Origin: DATKFM01 sp963810485
Lineage (GTDB): Bacteria; Pseudomonadota; Alphaproteobacteria; Dongiales; Dongiaceae
NCBI GenBank assembly: GCA_963810485.1
Contig: CAWENQ010000007.1
Location: 372,001 to 436,000, forward strand
Length of the DNA: 64,000 nt
Direction of reading: 5' to 3'
Shown here: positions 46,577-55,340 of the stretch, in pieces
Numbering within the stretch: position 1 is the first letter of the stretch
Layout: each line of letters opens with the position of its first letter
Position numbers and translations under genes: made by a program
The notes under the pieces: model-generated
Databases searched by the model: none
Told to the model about the DNA's origin: nothing
The model's input: only the letters and a program-made list of their open reading frames with translations

Positions 46577-48493
46577 ATGTCGGAGATCGAGACCCTGCGC
46601 CGGTCGCTGAGCGCAACCCACGATCCCAAGATGCGCTGCACGATTCTCTGCCGCCTGGCGGAGTTGGTGGGCGAGTTCGACGTCGCCCAATCCCTGGCGC
46701 TGGCCGAAGAAGGCGCCGACATCGCCAAGCGCAATGGCCTGGGCCAGGACGAGGCGCGCTGCCGGCTGGAGATGGGGCGTTCCTATCGTCTGCTCGGCCG
46801 CTACACCGAGGCGTTCGAAGCGGTCGGCGATCTCGGCGCGAAATTCCTGGAGGCGGGTGACAAACTCTCCGCCGGACTTTCCTACAAGACTCTCGCGGCA
46901 ACCTATCTGGATCTCGGCCTCCTCGATGACGCGCTGGAAGCCAACCAGCAGGCGTTGGCGGTGCTCGCCGAAGTGGGCGATCAGGCGCTCTACTGCAAGG
47001 CGCTGATGGACTCCGCCTATGTGCTGCAGGAGCGCGAACAGTTCGTCGAATCCCTGGAAGTCCTCGACAATGTGAGCAGCCGCCTGGTGCTGCTGCCGCC
47101 GGAAGAGACGGTCTATGACCGGTTGGTGCTCGACTATGCGCGGGCGTACAACCTGCTGCAGCTCGAGCGCTACACCGAGGCCTCCACGGCGGCGACGCGC
47201 GCTGTGGCAGCGGCGCGCAGCATCGGCAATTTCAGCATGGGCGCCGGCTGTCTTTCGATTCTCGCGGCGGCCCGGGCGAAGCTCGGCGCACTCGAGGAGA
47301 CTCGCGAATCCATCGCCACGCTGATGCGCATGCTGGATGCGGCGGAGGATCCGTTCGACCGCTCCATCGCGCTGATGAATTGCGGCCGGGCGCTGGCGGT
47401 GCTCGGCGACATCGACGGCGCCCTGGCCCGCACCGAGGCGGCGCTGGAAAACGCCGAGGCAAAGGGCATCAAGCGCCTGACCGCCGAATGCCACCGGCAG
47501 CTGGCAGATCTCTTCGAACAGGCCGGGCGGGTCGGCGACGCGCACCGGCATTTCCGCGCCTATCACAAGCTGGACAAGCAGCTCAACCGCGTCGGCAGCG
47601 AAAGCCGCATCAACCGCATGCAGACGCGTATCGATGTGGACCGCGCCCGCATGGATGCCCTGGAACGCTCGCGCAAGGATCTGGAGCGGCTGGTGGGAGA
47701 ACGCACCACCGAGCTCAGCACCGCCAAGGAGCAGGCGGAGATCGCCAACCGCAGCAAGAGCGAGTTCCTGGCCCATGTCAGCCATGAGCTGCGCACGCCC
47801 TTGAACGCCATCATCGGCTTTGCGGAGCTGATGCGCACGGAGACCTTCGGCCCCGTGGGTTCGACGCGCTATCAGGAGTATCTGGGCGACATCTACAACA
47901 GCGGCCACTTCTTGCTGTCGCTGATCAACGACGTGCTCGATCTCTCGAAGATCGAAGCGGGCCGCCGGGAGATGAATTACGAGCTGATCGCCGCGGGCGA
48001 CCTGGTCAATTCCTGCCTGCGGCTGGTGAAGGAGCGGGCCATTGAAGCCGGCGTCGGGCTGGACGTGGCGCTACCGCCGGAGCCGCTGCGGCTGATGGTG
48101 GATGTACGGGCGGCGAAGCAGATTCTGCTGAACCTGCTGACCAACGCCATCAAATTCACGCCCCGCGGCGGCGGCATCACGGTGGCGGCGGAAGCGGCTG
48201 GCCCGGACAGGATCGCGCTGTCGATCATCGACACCGGCATCGGCATCGCGCCCCAGGATCTGCATCGGGTCATGGAGCCCTTCGCCCAGGTCAGCAATGC
48301 GCTGAATCGCAAGCATGCGGGCACCGGGCTGGGACTGCCGCTGTCGCGCATGCTGGCGGAACTGCAGGGCGGCAAGCTGTCGCTCGCCAGCCGCCTGGGC
48401 CAGGGCACCACGGTGAAGGTGGAACTGCCGGCGGCGGAACCCGAGCAAGCGGTGCAGCCGGAAGCGGCGGCCGATCTCAAGGCCAGCGCCTAG
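46577..48493 (+). CDS. Soluble TPR sensor histidine kinase
   Basis: 638-residue kinase without membrane segments. Residues about 1-340 are TPR-like helical repeats (for example RLEMGRSYRLLGRYTEAFEA), then a coiled-coil (about 340-395), then a HisKA domain with the phospho-acceptor His in SHELRTPLNAIIGF (about residue 403). The ATPase domain has the N box NLLTNAIKFTPRGGG, G1 DTGIGIAPQDL and G2 GTGLGLPLSRML. No receiver or output partner is adjacent. The C-terminus overlaps the convergent DUF1194 gene by 17 bases. The TPR part probably senses a cytoplasmic protein partner. Confidence 0.9.
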   Translation: MSEIETLRRSLSATHDPKMRCTILCRLAELVGEFDVAQSLALAEEGADIAKRNGLGQDEARCRLEMGRSYRLLGRYTEAFEAVGDLGAKFLEAGDKLSAGLSYKTLAATYLDLGLLDDALEANQQALAVLAEVGDQALYCKALMDSAYVLQEREQFVESLEVLDNVSSRLVLLPPEETVYDRLVLDYARAYNLLQLERYTEASTAATRAVAAARSIGNFSMGAGCLSILAAARAKLGALEETRESIATLMRMLDAAEDPFDRSIALMNCGRALAVLGDIDGALARTEAALENAEAKGIKRLTAECHRQLADLFEQAGRVGDAHRHFRAYHKLDKQLNRVGSESRINRMQTRIDVDRARMDALERSRKDLERLVGERTTELSTAKEQAEIANRSKSEFLAHVSHELRTPLNAIIGFAELMRTETFGPVGSTRYQEYLGDIYNSGHFLLSLINDVLDLSKIEAGRREMNYELIAAGDLVNSCLRLVKERAIEAGVGLDVALPPEPLRLMVDVRAAKQILLNLLTNAIKFTPRGGGITVAAEAAGPDRIALSIIDTGIGIAPQDLHRVMEPFAQVSNALNRKHAGTGLGLPLSRMLAELQGGKLSLASRLGQGTTVKVELPAAEPEQAVQPEAAADLKASA

Positions 48494-49211
48494 CCGCTAG
48501 GACTTCGTCCGGCGGCGCGATCCGTTCGCCGCTGATCTCCAGGATGAACTTGCGCCTGATAGCGCTGCCGAAATCCTTGTAGCCGTTGGCCGGCAGGATG
48601 AAGGAGCCCGGCCCGCCGACCACATGGTCGCGGTACCATTGTTCGATCGTTGCCGCCTCCGCGCCTTCGAGAATCGGCAGGCCGTTGACCGCCACGTCGG
48701 TGGCGACCAGGGAATCCCGCAGGCTGGCGACGGCCGTGCGCGGATTGCAATTGTCGCGCCCGTCGCCGGAAACATCCACCACCATACGGTCGGCCTGCAG
48801 CGGCGCGAGCGGCAGCACCTTGTCGGCCACCAGCTCCATCATGCGCGACATGCAGGTGAAATCGTCGGCATGGCGCGGCGCGGCCCGCACCCTGGCGGCG
48901 AAATTCTGGGCATCGTCGGGGTTGGCGACGATGGTCCAGGGGATCATCACCTCGGGCTCGTGCGACCAGTTGACGAGGATGACCAGCAGCGAGCCGTGGA
49001 CGCCGGAGAAGATCGCCCGCTGCACTTCGCTATCCTCGAAAGCGCTGGCGATGCCTTCCATCTGCAGGGCGTAGCGGGTTTCATCCACCGAGCCCGAGAC
49101 ATCGACCGCCAGCACCAGCGCGGTGTCGACGCGGTCGGCCGGCGTCTGCGCCGATACTGTCGGCGCCAGAAGCGCAAGGGCCGCAAGGACTGGGATAGCA
49201 ATACGCAGCAA
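48477..49211 (-). CDS. DUF1194 (von Willebrand A-like) secreted protein
   Basis: 244-residue protein of DUF1194. The probable start is TTG 49211, giving a good signal peptide (LRIAIPVLAALALLAPTVSA). The mature part opens with ALVLAVDVSGSVDETRYALQ, which contains a D-x-S-x-S metal-adhesion motif of VWA domains, and MVVDVSGDGRDNCNPR matches the second conserved block. The role is unknown. It starts 7 bases after the pentapeptide-repeat gene and is probably co-transcribed with it. Confidence 0.8.
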   Translation of the reverse strand: MLRIAIPVLAALALLAPTVSAQTPADRVDTALVLAVDVSGSVDETRYALQMEGIASAFEDSEVQRAIFSGVHGSLLVILVNWSHEPEVMIPWTIVANPDDAQNFAARVRAAPRHADDFTCMSRMMELVADKVLPLAPLQADRMVVDVSGDGRDNCNPRTAVASLRDSLVATDVAVNGLPILEGAEAATIEQWYRDHVVGGPGSFILPANGYKDFGSAIRRKFILEISGERIAPPDEVLAARRWP

Positions 49212-49218
49212 TCGCGGC

Positions 49219-50016
49219 CTACTCGATGATGGTGTCCAGGTTGATGGCTTTGTCCAGGCCCGCCGCCTGGTCCAGGCCGCGGGCATTGCGGAAGATGGCG
49301 CCGTCCAGATTGGCGCGATCCAGGTTGGCGCCGGAGATATTCGCGCCCGTCAGGTTTGCTTTCGACAAGTCGCTGTTGGTCAAGTTGGCCATCGCCAGAT
49401 TGGCGTTGGTGAAATCGGAGAAGGTGAGCCAGAGATAGCTGAGATCCGCGCCCGACAGATTGGCGCCGCTGAAGTCGCAGTCGATCAGTTCCGTGCGGGT
49501 GGCGGTCAGCAACTCGGTCGGCAGGGTTTGGCGCATGATGGCGCCGCTGAGATTGGCATTGCGGAAATTCGCTGCGCTGAGCTTGCCGAAGATTTCCGCG
49601 CCCGTGAGATTGGCGCCGGCGAAGTTCGGCGCCTCTTCCTTGCGCACGGCGAGCGTGGTGAAAGCGGCGGGCCGGCGCATTTTCACGCCGGTCATGTTGG
49701 CGCGGGCGAAGCTGGTGCCGATGATCACCGTGCGGTCCATCATCGCGCCCGCCAGATTGGCGTCCGAGAGATCGGCATGATCCAGCTCGGAGCCGAACAG
49801 ATTGACGCCCGCAAGATTCGCCGCGGAGAAATCAAGGCCGGTGAGATCGAGGAAGCTGAGATCCAGCCCGGCGAAATCCGCCGGCGGGCCGTTCCGCGCC
49901 TTGACCAGCCGCTGCACCACCTCGCGCACCGTGAGATCGGCGGCGACTGCGACCTGGGCCGAAAGCGCGACTGCGCCGGCGAGCAGAAGAGTGAGACCGT
50001 GGCGGGCGAGCTTCAT
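49219..50016 (-). CDS. Exported pentapeptide-repeat protein
   Basis: 265-residue protein with an N-terminal signal peptide (LARHGLTLLLAGAVALSAQV, ending AVAA) and a long right-handed beta-helix of A(N/D)LxG repeats: FAGLDLSFLDLTGLDFSAAN, NLSGADLSYLWLTFSDFTNA, NLTGANISGANLDRANLDGA. About 30 pentapeptides are present, with one interruption near residues 110-130. A periplasmic scaffold is likely; the binding partner is unknown. It forms a two-gene unit with the DUF1194 gene. Confidence 0.82.
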   Translation of the reverse strand: MKLARHGLTLLLAGAVALSAQVAVAADLTVREVVQRLVKARNGPPADFAGLDLSFLDLTGLDFSAANLAGVNLFGSELDHADLSDANLAGAMMDRTVIIGTSFARANMTGVKMRRPAAFTTLAVRKEEAPNFAGANLTGAEIFGKLSAANFRNANLSGAIMRQTLPTELLTATRTELIDCDFSGANLSGADLSYLWLTFSDFTNANLAMANLTNSDLSKANLTGANISGANLDRANLDGAIFRNARGLDQAAGLDKAINLDTIIE

Positions 50017-50026
50017 GCCGCGCCGC

Positions 50027-50497
50027 CTAAGCCGTGACCGGCGCGTAGCTCAAGGGCACGGCCGTGGTCCATTTCAGCTCCTCCATGGCAAAGCTCGAAC
50101 TGACATCGAACAGGTCGATCTGCTCGATCAGCCGCTTATAGACGCCGTCATAGGCGGCGATATCAGGCACCACAACTCGCAGAAGATAATCCACATCGCC
50201 GGCCATGCGATAGAACTCCACCACTTCGGGAATGCTCCCCACCACCTCGGCGAACTTGTCCAGCCAGTCCTGGTGGTGGCGGTTGGTGCGCACGGAGACG
50301 AAGACGGTCACCCCCACATTCAGCTTCTGCCGGTCCAGCACCGCCACCCGGCGTTTGATGATACCGGCTTCCTCCATGATCCGGATGCGCCGCCAGCAGG
50401 GGGTGGGCGACAGGCCCACCCGCTCGGCGATATCCGAATTGGACAGGCTGGCGTCAGCCTGGAGCAAAGTTAGGATTTTCTTATCGAATTCATCCAT
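50027..50497 (-). CDS. Lrp/AsnC family transcriptional regulator
   Basis: 156-residue regulator. The N-terminal helix-turn-helix (DEFDKKILTLLQADASLSNS and IAERVGLSPTPCWRRIRIME) is followed by the RAM ligand domain (VGVTVFVSVRTNRHHQDWLD to DLFDVSSSFAMEELKWTTAVP). Relatives respond to amino acids. The ATG at 50497 begins the conserved part; 13 extra upstream codons are unlikely. It is divergent from the DUF6356 gene across about 140 AT-richer bases where its own site could lie. Confidence 0.92.
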   Translation of the reverse strand: MDEFDKKILTLLQADASLSNSDIAERVGLSPTPCWRRIRIMEEAGIIKRRVAVLDRQKLNVGVTVFVSVRTNRHHQDWLDKFAEVVGSIPEVVEFYRMAGDVDYLLRVVVPDIAAYDGVYKRLIEQIDLFDVSSSFAMEELKWTTAVPLSYAPVTA

Positions 50498-50635
50498 TGG
50501 AAGATCATACCACGAAATAGCAAAATAGGAGTGCAATTTTCCGTGATTTGGCCGATTCTGGCCGGAGATAGCAAACTCATTTCATCTGCTTATGGCATCA
50601 TAGTCAGGCTCGATAATCATCCGGGAGCCGCCTTC

Positions 50636-50911
50636 ATGTCGCCGATCGATGCCTTTACCCGCCACCCCGCCGCCGTCGGCGAGACCTATGGCGAGCATTT
50701 CGCCTTTGCCACGGGCGTGGGCGGCCGCATGATCCTGGCCGGCATGGCCTGCATGATGCACGGCCTGTTCCCGTTCCTGTTCGAGCGCACCGGCAGCCGC
50801 ACCATCCTGGACCTGCATAAGCAGGTGACCGCAGGCGCCCGGGCCAAGCTGAACAGCCAGGAGACGGCGGCCACCATCCAGGCCACCATCGTCCGGTCGG
50901 CTTACTTCTAA
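50636..50911 (+). CDS. DUF6356-type small membrane-associated protein
   Basis: 91-residue protein, starting MSPIDAFTRHPAAVGETYGE. One hydrophobic stretch, GRMILAGMACMMHGLFPFLF (about residues 30-50), resembles a membrane segment. It fits the small alphaproteobacterial family with H-P-x-x-V-G-E-T-Y-x-E-H, whose function is unknown. GGGAGCC precedes the ATG. It is convergent with the next gene, overlapping by 4 bases. Confidence 0.72.
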   Translation: MSPIDAFTRHPAAVGETYGEHFAFATGVGGRMILAGMACMMHGLFPFLFERTGSRTILDLHKQVTAGARAKLNSQETAATIQATIVRSAYF

Positions 50912-51123
50912 GCCGGTTTCCGCCGCCGCGCTTCGCCCTCGACCAGCCCCTGGTGGGGATGGCGGCGATCGCCGCGGGCATTCCGCTTCCTCACATAGGT
51001 GATCATCGCCGCCGGGTAATCGTGCTTCACCTTGAGCGCGGCGATCAGCGCATCCTCCGCGTCCACGGAGACCGAATCCGTTTTCGCCTTCGCGGTCATG
51101 CCGACGAGATAGGCAGTCATCAT
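50908..51123 (-). CDS. Small conserved-looking protein, function unknown
   Basis: 71-residue frame starting at one of two adjacent ATGs (51123 or 51120) behind GGAG. The first half (AYLVGMTAKAKTDSVSVDAE, DALIAALKVKHDYPAAMITY) looks structured; the C-terminal third is very basic (RKRNARGDRRHPHQGLVEGE and on). It might bind nucleic acid. No family recognised. Confidence 0.5.
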   Translation of the reverse strand: MMTAYLVGMTAKAKTDSVSVDAEDALIAALKVKHDYPAAMITYVRKRNARGDRRHPHQGLVEGEARRRKPA

Positions 51124-51303
51124 GGCGAAGCACTCCTGCAGTGGTGACGGGTGAGCCAGCATAGCGCGCCGCCGCGGCCGGCGCATCGGCGGCATATCGC
51201 CACAAACCGGACTTTGCCGCGCCGCTCGCGCGCCACTAAGATCGAGCGGTTGTAGGGTCTCGCCCTCGTCGCAACCAACCCGTGCATACCATCACACCCG
51301 AAT

Positions 51304-52872
51304 ATGACCGCCCGCATCAAGACCGTGGCTTTCGAGGGCGTCGACGTGCGGGAGGTGGACGCCCAGGTGGGCATGACCGGCGGCCTGGTCGCCTTCATGC
51401 TGGTGGGCCTGCCGGACAAGGCGGTGGGCGAGAGCCGGGAGCGTGTGCGCGGCGCGCTGGCCGCCATCGGCCTGGCGCTGCCCTCCAAGCGCATCATCTG
51501 CAACCTGGCGCCGGCGGACCTGGCCAAGGAAGGCAGCCATTTTGACCTGCCGATCGCGCTCGGGCTGCTGGTCACCATGGGCGTACTCCCCGCCGATGCG
51601 CTGCTCAACTACACGGCGCTGGGCGAACTCGGTCTCGACGGCTCGATCGCACCCGTGGCCGGCGTGCTGCCGGCGGCGATCCATGCGGCGAGCCAGAACC
51701 GCGGGCTGATCTGCCCGGCGGCGCAGGGCGGCGAGGCGGCCTGGGCCGGGCAGATCGAGGTGCTGGCGCCGCCGACGCTGCTGGCGCTGATCAATCACAT
51801 CAAGGGCAGCCAGGTGCTGACCCCGCCGCAGCCGAAGCTGGCGGAGGCCGTCGGCGCGCTGCCGGACCTCCGGGACATCAAGGGCCAGGAGTCCGCCAAG
51901 CGCGCGCTGGAGGTGGCGGCGGCCGGCGGCCACAACATGCTGATGATCGGGCCGCCGGGCTCGGGCAAATCCATGCTCGCCGCGCGCCTTCCCGGCATCT
52001 TGCCGCCGCTGGCGCCGGCCGAGGCGCTGGAAGTCAGCATGGTGCATTCCCTGGCGGGGCAGCTCGCCGACGGGCGGCTGCTGCGCACGCGGCCGTTCCG
52101 CGATCCCCACCACTCGGCCTCGCTGCCGGCGCTGGTCGGCGGCGGCCTGCGCGTGCGCCCGGGCGAGGTCTCGCTCGCCCATCTCGGCGTGCTGTTCCTG
52201 GACGAGCTGCCGGAGTTCCAGCGGCCGACATTGGAATCCCTGCGCCAGCCGCTGGAGACCGGCCGGGTCAGCGTCGCCCGCGCCAACGCCCATGTCACCT
52301 ATCCCGCGCGGTTCCAGCTCATCGCGGCGATGAACCCCTGCAAATGCGGCTATCTCGGCGACCCGCAGCAGGGCTGCTCGCGGCAGCCGCGCTGCGCGGA
52401 GGATTACCAGTCCCGCATCTCCGGCCCGCTGTTCGACCGCATCGATCTCCATGTGGAGGTGCCGGCGGTGTCGCCGAGCGATCTCTCCCTGCCGCCGCCG
52501 GCGGAGGGATCATCAGAAGTGGCCGCGCGGGTGGCGGCGGCGCGGGCGCGGCAGACCGAGCGCTTCGCCGCGGTGAACGCGACGGCGGCGGGCAACGGCC
52601 ATGGCGCGGTCATCGAGGCCGGGCTCGCCGGCAAGATCATCCGCACGAATGCCGAGGCCGATGGCGAGTTGCTGGAGCAGGTGGCCGCACCCGAAAGCGA
52701 GGGCCGCCAGTTGCTGACCGAGGCGGCGGAGCGGTTCAAGCTGAGCGCCCGGGGCTATCACCGGGTGCTGCGGGTGGCCCGGACGCTGGCCGACCTGGAT
52801 GGCGCGGCGTCGGTCCGCCGGCAACATGTGGCGGAGGCGCTGAGCTACCGGCGGATCCAGCTGCGAGGGTAG
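51304..52872 (+). CDS. comM: YifB/ComM family Mg-chelatase-like AAA+ ATPase
   Basis: 522-residue AAA+ helicase-type protein; ComM promotes branch migration during natural transformation and recombination. The N-terminal Lon-like domain has AFEGVDVREVDAQVG and GLPDKAVGESRERVR. Walker A is GPPGSGKSM (about residue 219) and Walker B VLFLDELPEF. A Cys group CKCGYLGDPQQGC and PRCAEDY follows, then SGPLFDRIDLHVEVP (arginine-finger region) and the C-terminal helical domain. The ATG at 51304 gives the family's usual length. A 28-bp inverted repeat element starts 13 bases after its stop. Confidence 0.95.
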   Translation: MTARIKTVAFEGVDVREVDAQVGMTGGLVAFMLVGLPDKAVGESRERVRGALAAIGLALPSKRIICNLAPADLAKEGSHFDLPIALGLLVTMGVLPADALLNYTALGELGLDGSIAPVAGVLPAAIHAASQNRGLICPAAQGGEAAWAGQIEVLAPPTLLALINHIKGSQVLTPPQPKLAEAVGALPDLRDIKGQESAKRALEVAAAGGHNMLMIGPPGSGKSMLAARLPGILPPLAPAEALEVSMVHSLAGQLADGRLLRTRPFRDPHHSASLPALVGGGLRVRPGEVSLAHLGVLFLDELPEFQRPTLESLRQPLETGRVSVARANAHVTYPARFQLIAAMNPCKCGYLGDPQQGCSRQPRCAEDYQSRISGPLFDRIDLHVEVPAVSPSDLSLPPPAEGSSEVAARVAAARARQTERFAAVNATAAGNGHGAVIEAGLAGKIIRTNAEADGELLEQVAAPESEGRQLLTEAAERFKLSARGYHRVLRVARTLADLDGAASVRRQHVAEALSYRRIQLRG

Positions 52873-52884
52873 GAAGATTAGTTT

Positions 52885-53048
52885 CACCACAAAGTCACAA
52901 AGGACACGAAGCGACTGAGTCGATTGGCGCATCATCTCGCGAGCAAGGCGCCGTCTGAATCCGGAACGGCCGGAGGCCGTTCCAATCCCGTCAATCACCA
53001 ACGCCGGTTTTGGTGCGATGGCTTCGTGTCCTTTGTGACTTTGTGGTG
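52885..53048. repeat. 164-bp element with 28-bp perfect inverted ends
   Basis: Bases 52885-52912 (beginning CACCACAAAGTCACAAAG) and 53021-53048 (ending CTTTGTGACTTTGTGGTG) are exact inverted copies of 28 bases. The 108-base centre holds a second palindrome, GGAACGGCC-GGA-GGCCGTTCC (52963-52983). There is no open frame inside. It looks like a small non-autonomous mobile element or a REP/BIME-like intergenic repeat, and it can also end comM transcription as a very stable hairpin. Confidence 0.75.
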
Positions 53049-53490
53049 GACCCTCTTGCGCCAATTTTTCGCTATTTCCCCACGAGCAAGTCCTTGCGCC
53101 ATCAGCAGGAAATTTCCCGGCATGTCACACTCGATTGCCGTGTCCACTCGCAAAATCAAGGCATTGCGAAGATCCGGCCGTATTGCATCCGGGGGACCCT
53201 GATTTTTTGGAACGATGCCATGCAAGGGAATCACCGGCCCTTGGGTTCGCGTGCGGATTCCTCACGCGCCGATGAAATATTGTCGGGCAAACGAAGCCGG
53301 CGGCGGACTCGTCAGCGCGAGCCGCGTGGCATACAGATAGACAATGTCCAACATCACGGCCGCTGATGTCAGCGGCGCAATCGATATAGGACGATTATCC
53401 TCGACATCAAGATTCCCGGCTGCGAAAAAATTGACTCCGGTCCCGCTTTCTTCAAAATTGGATATGAGCCCATCAGTTGGAGTGAACACG
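53049..53490. other. Non-coding region before the DUF1801 cluster
   Basis: About 440 bases with no supported gene. It contains a 20-base sequence (53094-53113) matching 27320-27339 with one mismatch, and TTGACTCCGGTCCCG near 53427, similar to short motifs near 55325 and 56900. Composition is mixed and less GC-rich than the neighbouring genes. It is probably a deposit of intergenic repeats. Confidence 0.5.
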
Positions 53491-53961
53491 ATGGCCGGAA
53501 AGGCATCGAAGAGACCGGTGAAGGCCGCGAAGAAGGCCGCCGCCAAGCGGGCCGCGGCGAAGCCGAAGCTGCTCTCCGGCGGCAACCCGCAGATCGCGAA
53601 GGCCTATGGCGACGCCCCCGTGCAGGCCTACATCGCGGCCATGCCCGGTTGGAAGCGCGAGGTCGGGCGCCGTCTCGATGCGCTCATCGCGCGCGCCGTC
53701 CCCGGCGTGTACAAGGCGGTCAAATGGAACTCGCCCTTCTACGGCATCGAGGGCGAGGGCTGGTTCCTCAGCTTTCATTGCTTCGCAAGGTACGTGAAAG
53801 TGGCGTTCTTCCGCGGCGCGGCGCTCCGCCCTGTCCCGCCCGGCGAGTCCAAGCAGAAGGACGTGCGCTACCTCGACATCCATGAGGACGACCAGCTCGA
53901 CGAAGCCCAGTTCGCCGCCTGGGTGAAGCAGGCCAGCCAATTGCCCGGCGAAAAAATGTGA
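53491..53961 (+). CDS. DUF1801 protein, copy 1
   Basis: 156-residue protein. Residues 1-30 are a Lys/Ala-rich tail (ASKRPVKAAKKAAAKRAAAK), then a DUF1801 (YdhG-like) domain: VQAYIAAMPGWKREVGRRLD, VYKAVKWNSPFYGIEGEGWF, and YLDIHEDDQLDEAQFAAWVK. The fold is frataxin/YjbR-like and the function is unknown. The basic tail may bind nucleic acid. GGAG precedes the ATG at 53491. It is the first of three tandem DUF1801 genes. Confidence 0.82.
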   Translation: MAGKASKRPVKAAKKAAAKRAAAKPKLLSGGNPQIAKAYGDAPVQAYIAAMPGWKREVGRRLDALIARAVPGVYKAVKWNSPFYGIEGEGWFLSFHCFARYVKVAFFRGAALRPVPPGESKQKDVRYLDIHEDDQLDEAQFAAWVKQASQLPGEKM

Positions 53962-53983
53962 GCGGCCGGATGCGGGATGGCGG

Positions 53984-54392
53984 ATGAGCGATCTCCTGCG
54001 GTTCACCGGCGCGGTCCGGCGCGATCCCCGGATCGAGGCCTGGTTTTCCGATTTCGCCGATCCGCAGCGGTCTGACGGCGCGGACATGGTTCGAGCGCAT
54101 GCGCGGCTGCGGCGCCGATGTCCGCGAGCTCCTGCACGACGGATGTCCGGTCGCCTGCGTGGACGACGCGCCGTTCGGCTATGTCAACGCGTTCAAGGCC
54201 CATGCGAATGTGGGCTTCTTCCACGGCGCCATGCTCGGGGATCCCGCCGGCCTGCTCGAAGGCGATGGCAAGCGCATGCGTCATGTGAAGCTGCGCCCCG
54301 GCAAGGAGCTGGACGGCGAGGCGTTGAGCGACTTGATCGCAGCCGCCTACCGCGATATCCGGCAGCGGCTCGCGCGGCCGAACCTACCATGA
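53984..54392 (+). CDS. DUF1801 protein, copy 2 (frameshifted)
   Basis: Starts MSDLLRFTGAVRRDPRIEAW; an extra G near 54070 shifts the frame, and the domain resumes as TARTWFERMRGCGADVRELL, then GCPVACVDDAPFGYVNAFKA, HANVGFFHGAMLGDPAGLLE and AAYRDIRQRLARP. Restored, it is 135 residues, a normal length for this type. Its TGA overlaps the ATG of copy 3 (ATGA), so the two are translationally coupled. Confidence 0.75.
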
Positions 54393-55012
54393 AGAAAGCG
54401 ACAGCCATGTTGAAGAAGACGAAGAGCGGCTCGAAGGAAGGAGGGACTCTCCCTCGCGGCTGATCGATGGGCGGATCAAGGAGCTGGGCGATTGGCGGGG
54501 CGAGATGCTCGCCCGGATCCGCGACGCTCATCAAGCAGGCCGACCCCGAGGTGGTCGAGGAGTGGAAGTGGCGGGGGGTGCCGGTCTGGTCCCACGGCGG
54601 CATCATCTGCACCGGCGAGACCTACAAGAGCGTCGTGAAGATGACCTTCGCCAAGGGCGCCTCGCTGGAGGACCCGTCCGGCCTCTTCAACTCCAGCCTC
54701 GACGGCAACGTCAGGCGCGCCATCGATATCCAGGAGGGCGACAAGATCGATGAAAAGGCGCTGAAGGCGCTGATTCGCGCCGCCGTGGCGCTGAACACGT
54801 CGGTGCGGCGCCGGCGCCGGCCGCTCTCAGAAGAAACCAAAGAGCGCTTGAACGACATCGCGCGCGAACGAGGCGAACCGACATGGCCGACGCAGCAACC
54901 TACCGGCGAATCCACGGAAGCTGCCATTGCGGCAACATCCGCATCACCTTCGACTGGCCCGGCGCCGGGCCGACGATCCCCGTGCGCGCCTGCGGCTGCG
55001 ACCTATGCGTGA
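54389..55012 (+). CDS. DUF1801 protein, copy 3 (two compensating indels)
   Basis: The frame opens at ATG 54389 (MKKATAMLKKTKSGSKEGG). Near 54444 one base is missing, after which SPSRLIDGRIKELGDWRGEM reads in another frame; near 54533 one extra G restores the original frame at TLIKQADPEVVEEWKWRGVP. The domain continues with SHGGIICTGETYKSVVKMTF and SLDGNVRRAIDIQEGDKIDE. The open frame runs to 55012, overlapping the GFA gene by about 130 bases; the natural end is probably earlier, near 54880, but no in-frame stop is present there. Confidence 0.7.
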
Positions 55013-55326
55013 AGCATGGCGGCGTCTGGACCTCGCACCCGGAGGGCCGCTTCGCGCTGACCGTCGCCGACGAGAAGCTGACAACGCGCTACCGGTTCGG
55101 CACCAAGACGGCGGATTTCCATATCTGCACCACCTGCGGCGCGGTGCCGATCGCCACCTGCGAGATCGAGGGCGTGCGCTACGCCGTGGTCAATGTGAAC
55201 ACGTTCGACAACGTGGACCGCAAAGAGCTTGTCGCGGCGCCGGCGGATTTCGAAGGCGAGACCACGGAGAACCGCCTCGCCCGAAGGAAGCGCAACTGGA
55301 CGCCGGAGGGGGTTAGAGGAAACTGA
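54883..55326 (+). CDS. GFA/CENP-V domain protein
   Basis: 147-residue zinc protein of the glutathione-dependent formaldehyde-activating (GFA) superfamily. Ligand motifs: GSCHCGNIRI (about residues 12-21), ACGCDLCVKHGGVW (about 36-50) and ICTTCGAVPIATC (about 80-93). Members are mostly of unknown substrate. The ATG at 54883 lies inside the open frame of the preceding DUF1801 gene. It is the last gene before a lower-GC patch on the other strand. Confidence 0.85.
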   Translation: MADAATYRRIHGSCHCGNIRITFDWPGAGPTIPVRACGCDLCVKHGGVWTSHPEGRFALTVADEKLTTRYRFGTKTADFHICTTCGAVPIATCEIEGVRYAVVNVNTFDNVDRKELVAAPADFEGETTENRLARRKRNWTPEGVRGN

Positions 55327-55340
55327 CTCTGATCCGGTAT

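Noticed and set aside
53010..53366. 118-codon plus-strand frame and an 80-codon minus-strand frame after the inverted-repeat element
   Set aside because: They are made partly of the repeat element itself and have no ribosome site or recognisable sequence.
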